Of a stretch of 64,000 nt of DNA, positions 60,999 to 64,000 are shown one piece after another (positions within the stretch are counted from its first letter, which is position 1; every line of letters starts with the position of its first letter). A program made the translations under genes and the position numbers. Under the pieces are notes generated by a model. It saw nothing but the letters and a program-made list of their open reading frames with translations, had not been told where the DNA came from and did not search any database. The DNA is from Alcaligenes parafaecalis. GTDB lineage: Bacteria > Pseudomonadota > Gammaproteobacteria > Burkholderiales > Burkholderiaceae_B. Location: contig NZ_JAPKNA010000004.1 in assembly GCF_026344135.1 (NCBI RefSeq), positions 1 to 64,000 on the forward strand. The letters run 5' to 3'.

Positions 60999-61916
60999 CT
61001 AGAACTGCACCTCGCCATCCCAATAACCGGGCGTGTTGTAGATGGCTCGCAGATAGTCGATAAAGCGTCGCACTTTCGCAGGCAAATAGCGCTGCTGCTG
61101 ATACACCGCCTGAATATCGTAGCTGGGAATCTCGAACTCGTTCAGCACCGTCACTAGCTCGCCCCGCTTGAGCTCTGGCTGAATTTCCCAGGTGGAGCGC
61201 CAGCCTATACCCCAACCTTGCTTGACCCAATTGAAGAGCAGTTCACCGTCATTGCAATCCAGATCGCCATCAACCCGCACCGCCAAAGGTCGACCATCCC
61301 GCAAGAAGGTCCAGCCGCGTTGCTGCCCGCCTTGCAGGTTAAAGGCCAGGCAGTTATGACGAGCCAGATCTTCCGGTACACGCGGCACACCGTGACGCTC
61401 AAAATACTCGGGTGTGCCACACACCACGCGCCGGTTCGGATACAGACGCACCGCCACATAGTTGGGGTCAGTGACCTCACCAATCCGCAAGGCCATGTCG
61501 TAGCCTTCACGCACCAAATCCACCACGCTGTCCGTAAAGTTAAAAGACAGCTTCAGCTCGGGATAACGCTTTTTGAAGGACAAGGCATGGGGCGCCACAT
61601 GGCGACGCCCAAAAGCCGCTGGGGCCGATACCACCAAGTGCCCACGCACTACTTTGCGCTGGGCGCTGATACTGGCTTCGGCCTCTTCAAAGTCCTTCAG
61701 AATTTGTTTGCACTGCTCCAGAAACTGCTCGCCCAGATCCGTCAGCGTCAGCCCACGGGTAGATCGGTGCATCAGGCGCACACCCAGGCGTTGCTCCAGC
61801 GCATCAAGGCGGCGACCCATGACCACGGGAGTGACGCCTTCGATCACGGAAGCGGCTGCAAAACTGCCTTTTTCAGCGACCAGTGCAAAACTTCGAATTT
61901 CGGTATAACGGCTCAT
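60999..61916 (-). CDS. LysR-family transcriptional regulator
   Basis: A 305-residue LysR regulator: HTH FALVAEKGSFAAASVIEG then VTPVVMGRRLDALE, and an effector domain typical of the large CrgA/DmlR-type group. It is divergent from gcl over 110 bp and so is probably its regulator. TTGGAG lies before the ATG. Effector not known. Confidence 0.88.
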   Translation of the reverse strand: MSRYTEIRSFALVAEKGSFAAASVIEGVTPVVMGRRLDALEQRLGVRLMHRSTRGLTLTDLGEQFLEQCKQILKDFEEAEASISAQRKVVRGHLVVSAPAAFGRRHVAPHALSFKKRYPELKLSFNFTDSVVDLVREGYDMALRIGEVTDPNYVAVRLYPNRRVVCGTPEYFERHGVPRVPEDLARHNCLAFNLQGGQQRGWTFLRDGRPLAVRVDGDLDCNDGELLFNWVKQGWGIGWRSTWEIQPELKRGELVTVLNEFEIPSYDIQAVYQQQRYLPAKVRRFIDYLRAIYNTPGYWDGEVQF

Positions 61917-62026
61917 TCAATACTCCAAGTATCGATAGAAACAATCGTACCACCATTTCTAGGCAGGTCCATCACTCCTTATTATCGAGTTGTGAATTTC
62001 GTCAAACGATGATCTAGGAGATATCA

Positions 62027-63802
62027 ATGGCTCGAATGAGAGCAGTGGACGCCGCCGCCGCAATTTTACGTAAAGAAGGCGTGAGCACCGTATTTGGCGT
62101 GCCCGGCGCCGCCATCAACCCCTTCTACTCCGCACTGCGCAAAGAAGGTGGCTTTGATCACATTCTCGCCCGCCACGTGGAAGGCGCTTCCCACATGGCC
62201 GAAGGTTTTACCCGTGCCAATCCCGGCAATATCGGCGTATGTATCGGTACTTCCGGCCCCGCTGGCACAGACATGATCACTGGCCTGTACTCCGCATCGG
62301 CTGACTCGATCCCAATCCTGTGCATTACCGGCCAGGCTCCCCGTTCGCGCCTGTACAAAGAAGACTTCCAGGCCGTGGATATCGAATCCATTGCCAAGCC
62401 TGTGACCAAGTGGGCCGTGACCGTACGCGAGCCAGACCTGATCCCACGCGTGTTCCAGCAAGCCTTCCACATCATGCGCTCCGGCCGTCCTGGCCCTGTG
62501 CTGATCGATATGCCTATCGACGTGCAGATGGCCGAGATCGAATTCGATCTGGACACCTACTCGCCACTGGAAGCGTACAAGCCGACCGCCACCCGCGCCC
62601 AAGCTGAAAAAGCCATCGAACTGCTGAACGCTTCCGAGCGTCCACTGATCGTCTCCGGTGGTGGCGTGATCAACGCTGACGCCGCTGCCCTGCTGCAAGA
62701 GTTTGCTGAACTGGTCAACGTGCCTGTGATCCCAACCCTGATGGGCTGGGGCACCGTACCCGACGATCACCCGCTGATGGCGGGTATGGTCGGCCTGCAG
62801 ACCTCGCACCGCTACGGCAACCAGACCTTGCTGGCATCGGACTTTGTATTCGGTATCGGTAACCGCTGGGCCAACCGCCACACCGGTTCCGTGGACGTTT
62901 ACACCGAAGGTCGCAAGTTCGTGCACGTAGACATCGAGCCCACACAGATTGGTCGCGTTTTCGGCCCTGATCTGGGTATCGCTTCGGACGCAGGCGCTGC
63001 ACTGAAATTGTTCATTGAAGTCGCCAAAGAATACAAAGCCGCTGGCAAACTGAGCGATCGCGCCGCCTGGGTAGCCGACTGCCAGAAACGCAAAGCTACT
63101 TTGCAGCGCAAGACCAACTTCGACAACGTGCCTTTGAAGCCTCAGCGCGTATACGAAGAAATGAACCGCGCCTTTGGTCCTTCGACCACCTACGTCAGCA
63201 CGATTGGTCTGTCGCAGATTGCGGCCGCTCAGTTCCTGCATGTGTACAAGCCACGTCACTGGATCAACTGCGGTCAGGCAGGCCCATTGGGCTGGACCAT
63301 TCCCGCTGCTCTGGGTGTGGTTGCGGCTGATCCAGGCCGTGAAGTGGTGGCCATTTCCGGCGACTACGACTTCCAGTTCATGATTGAAGAGCTGGCTGTA
63401 GGCGCCCAGTTCAAGCTGCCTTACATCCATATTCTGGTCAACAACGCCTACCTGGGTCTGATCCGTCAGGCGCAGCGCGGCTTCGAGATGGACTATTGTG
63501 TCCAACTGGCCTTTGACAACATCAATGCCCCTGAAACCGAAGGCTATGGCGTGGATCACGTCACCGTGGTTGAGGGCCTGGGTTGCAAAGCGATCCGCGT
63601 ACACAAACCTGAAGACATCCAGGCCGCCATTGAACAGGCTCGTGCATGGATGAAAGAGTTCAGCGTGCCGGTTGTGATCGAACTGATCCTGGAGCGCGTC
63701 ACCAACATTGCCATGGGCACCGAACTGCACAATGTGACGGAATTCGAGTCCCTGGCCGAAGCGGGTATTGACGCCCCCACCGCCATCTCGCTGATGGACT
63801 GA
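62027..63802 (+). CDS. gcl: Glyoxylate carboligase
   Basis: Condenses two glyoxylates to tartronate semialdehyde and CO2. The 591-residue ThDP- and FAD-dependent enzyme begins MARMRAVDAAAAILRKEGV, and has GVPGAAINPFYSALR and RHVEGASHMAEG, in which Val51 replaces the catalytic Glu of other ThDP enzymes, the signature of Gcl. GDYDFQFMIEELA with NNAYLGLIRQAQ forms the ThDP site. TAGGAGATATCA precedes the ATG. hyi follows after 28 bp. Confidence 0.96.
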   Translation: MARMRAVDAAAAILRKEGVSTVFGVPGAAINPFYSALRKEGGFDHILARHVEGASHMAEGFTRANPGNIGVCIGTSGPAGTDMITGLYSASADSIPILCITGQAPRSRLYKEDFQAVDIESIAKPVTKWAVTVREPDLIPRVFQQAFHIMRSGRPGPVLIDMPIDVQMAEIEFDLDTYSPLEAYKPTATRAQAEKAIELLNASERPLIVSGGGVINADAAALLQEFAELVNVPVIPTLMGWGTVPDDHPLMAGMVGLQTSHRYGNQTLLASDFVFGIGNRWANRHTGSVDVYTEGRKFVHVDIEPTQIGRVFGPDLGIASDAGAALKLFIEVAKEYKAAGKLSDRAAWVADCQKRKATLQRKTNFDNVPLKPQRVYEEMNRAFGPSTTYVSTIGLSQIAAAQFLHVYKPRHWINCGQAGPLGWTIPAALGVVAADPGREVVAISGDYDFQFMIEELAVGAQFKLPYIHILVNNAYLGLIRQAQRGFEMDYCVQLAFDNINAPETEGYGVDHVTVVEGLGCKAIRVHKPEDIQAAIEQARAWMKEFSVPVVIELILERVTNIAMGTELHNVTEFESLAEAGIDAPTAISLMD

Positions 63803-63830
63803 TTGCTGATTTAAAAAACGGAGTAGCACT

Positions 63831-64000
63831 ATGCCAAAATTTGCCGCCAACCTGACCATGCTGTTTAACGAGCACGACTTCCTGGATCGTTTCCAGGCAG
63901 CGGCCGACGCCGGTTTCAAGGGAGTGGAATACCTGTTCCCCTACGCCTACGACAAACTGCAACTGGCTGACAAACTGCAACAACACGGTTTGACCCAGGT
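63831..64000 (+). CDS. hyi: Hydroxypyruvate isomerase (partial, cut by window end)
   Basis: The first 56 codons of a TIM-barrel isomerase: MPKFAANLTMLFNEHDFLDRF and AADAGFKGVEYLFPY, matching Hyi. It converts hydroxypyruvate and tartronate semialdehyde. A CGGAGTAGCACT precedes the ATG. Directly downstream of gcl, as in the E. coli glyoxylate operon. Confidence 0.92.
   Translation, partial: MPKFAANLTMLFNEHDFLDRFQAAADAGFKGVEYLFPYAYDKLQLADKLQQHGLTQ

Noticed and set aside
62066..63919. 617-codon minus-strand frame opposite gcl
   Set aside because: The plus strand encodes a full Gcl with all cofactor motifs; the other frame is a mirror effect of biased codons.

Overview
This window reads as an ordinary chromosomal segment of a betaproteobacterium in the Burkholderiales, most probably an Alcaligenaceae member close to Alcaligenes. 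That assignment is an inference from gene content, gene order and a GC content that looks to be in the mid to high fifties; no marker such as 16S rRNA lies in the window. Coding density is high. There is no prophage, no insertion sequence and no CRISPR array. Clear lateral or decaying DNA is limited to a toxin remnant near 26.1 kb and an AT-rich 3' half of ispE near 31.1 kb.

Layout. 1-2.5 kb: serA and a periplasmic di-heme cytochrome c peroxidase preceded by an FNR/Anr-like site. 2.7-7.4 kb: a livKHMGF-type amino-acid/organic-acid ABC importer. 7.6-10.5 kb: small genes (the lysozyme inhibitor ivy, a copper chaperone behind a CueR-type promoter, an Ada homologue that has lost zinc ligands, an SDR oxidoreductase). 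10.6-17.8 kb: a tightly overlapped cytochrome c maturation operon, ccmABCDEFGHI-ccdA. 18-20.3 kb: an AllA-like gene and a cynR/cynT pair without cyanase. 20.5-26 kb: a GDSL autotransporter esterase, a DsbA-like protein, an ABC-F ATPase and an AadA-like nucleotidyltransferase. 26.2-34.2 kb: the housekeeping group TPR-lolB-ispE-tRNA-Gln-prs-rplY-pth-CPBP-ychF, all on the minus strand, with mutM divergent.

35.3-40.8 kb: a homogentisate operon (MBL-fold protein, FAD monooxygenase, DUF2783-like small protein, hmgA, fahA). 41-44.6 kb: a PAP2 phosphatase, an FAD-linked 2-hydroxyacid dehydrogenase and a phosphomannomutase/phosphoglucomutase. 44.8-54.4 kb: a minus-strand glycan locus with a WecA-type initiating transferase, TviB- and TviC-like enzymes that would supply UDP-GalNAcA, a MurJ-like flippase, two GT4 transferases and a tandem GT4-GT4 protein. 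It shows no polymerase, so a short lipid-linked oligosaccharide is a reasonable expectation.

54.6-64 kb: a purine/ureide catabolic region: a LysR regulator, uraD, allA, a class II aldolase, a 4-OT tautomerase, an NCS2 purine permease, a Tsx-like outer-membrane channel, another LysR regulator, gcl and the start of hyi. Together these would import purines, carry the urate ring-opening product towards ureidoglycolate, and convert the resulting glyoxylate to tartronate semialdehyde and hydroxypyruvate. The aldolase and tautomerase are not part of the textbook route and are the most interesting additions there.
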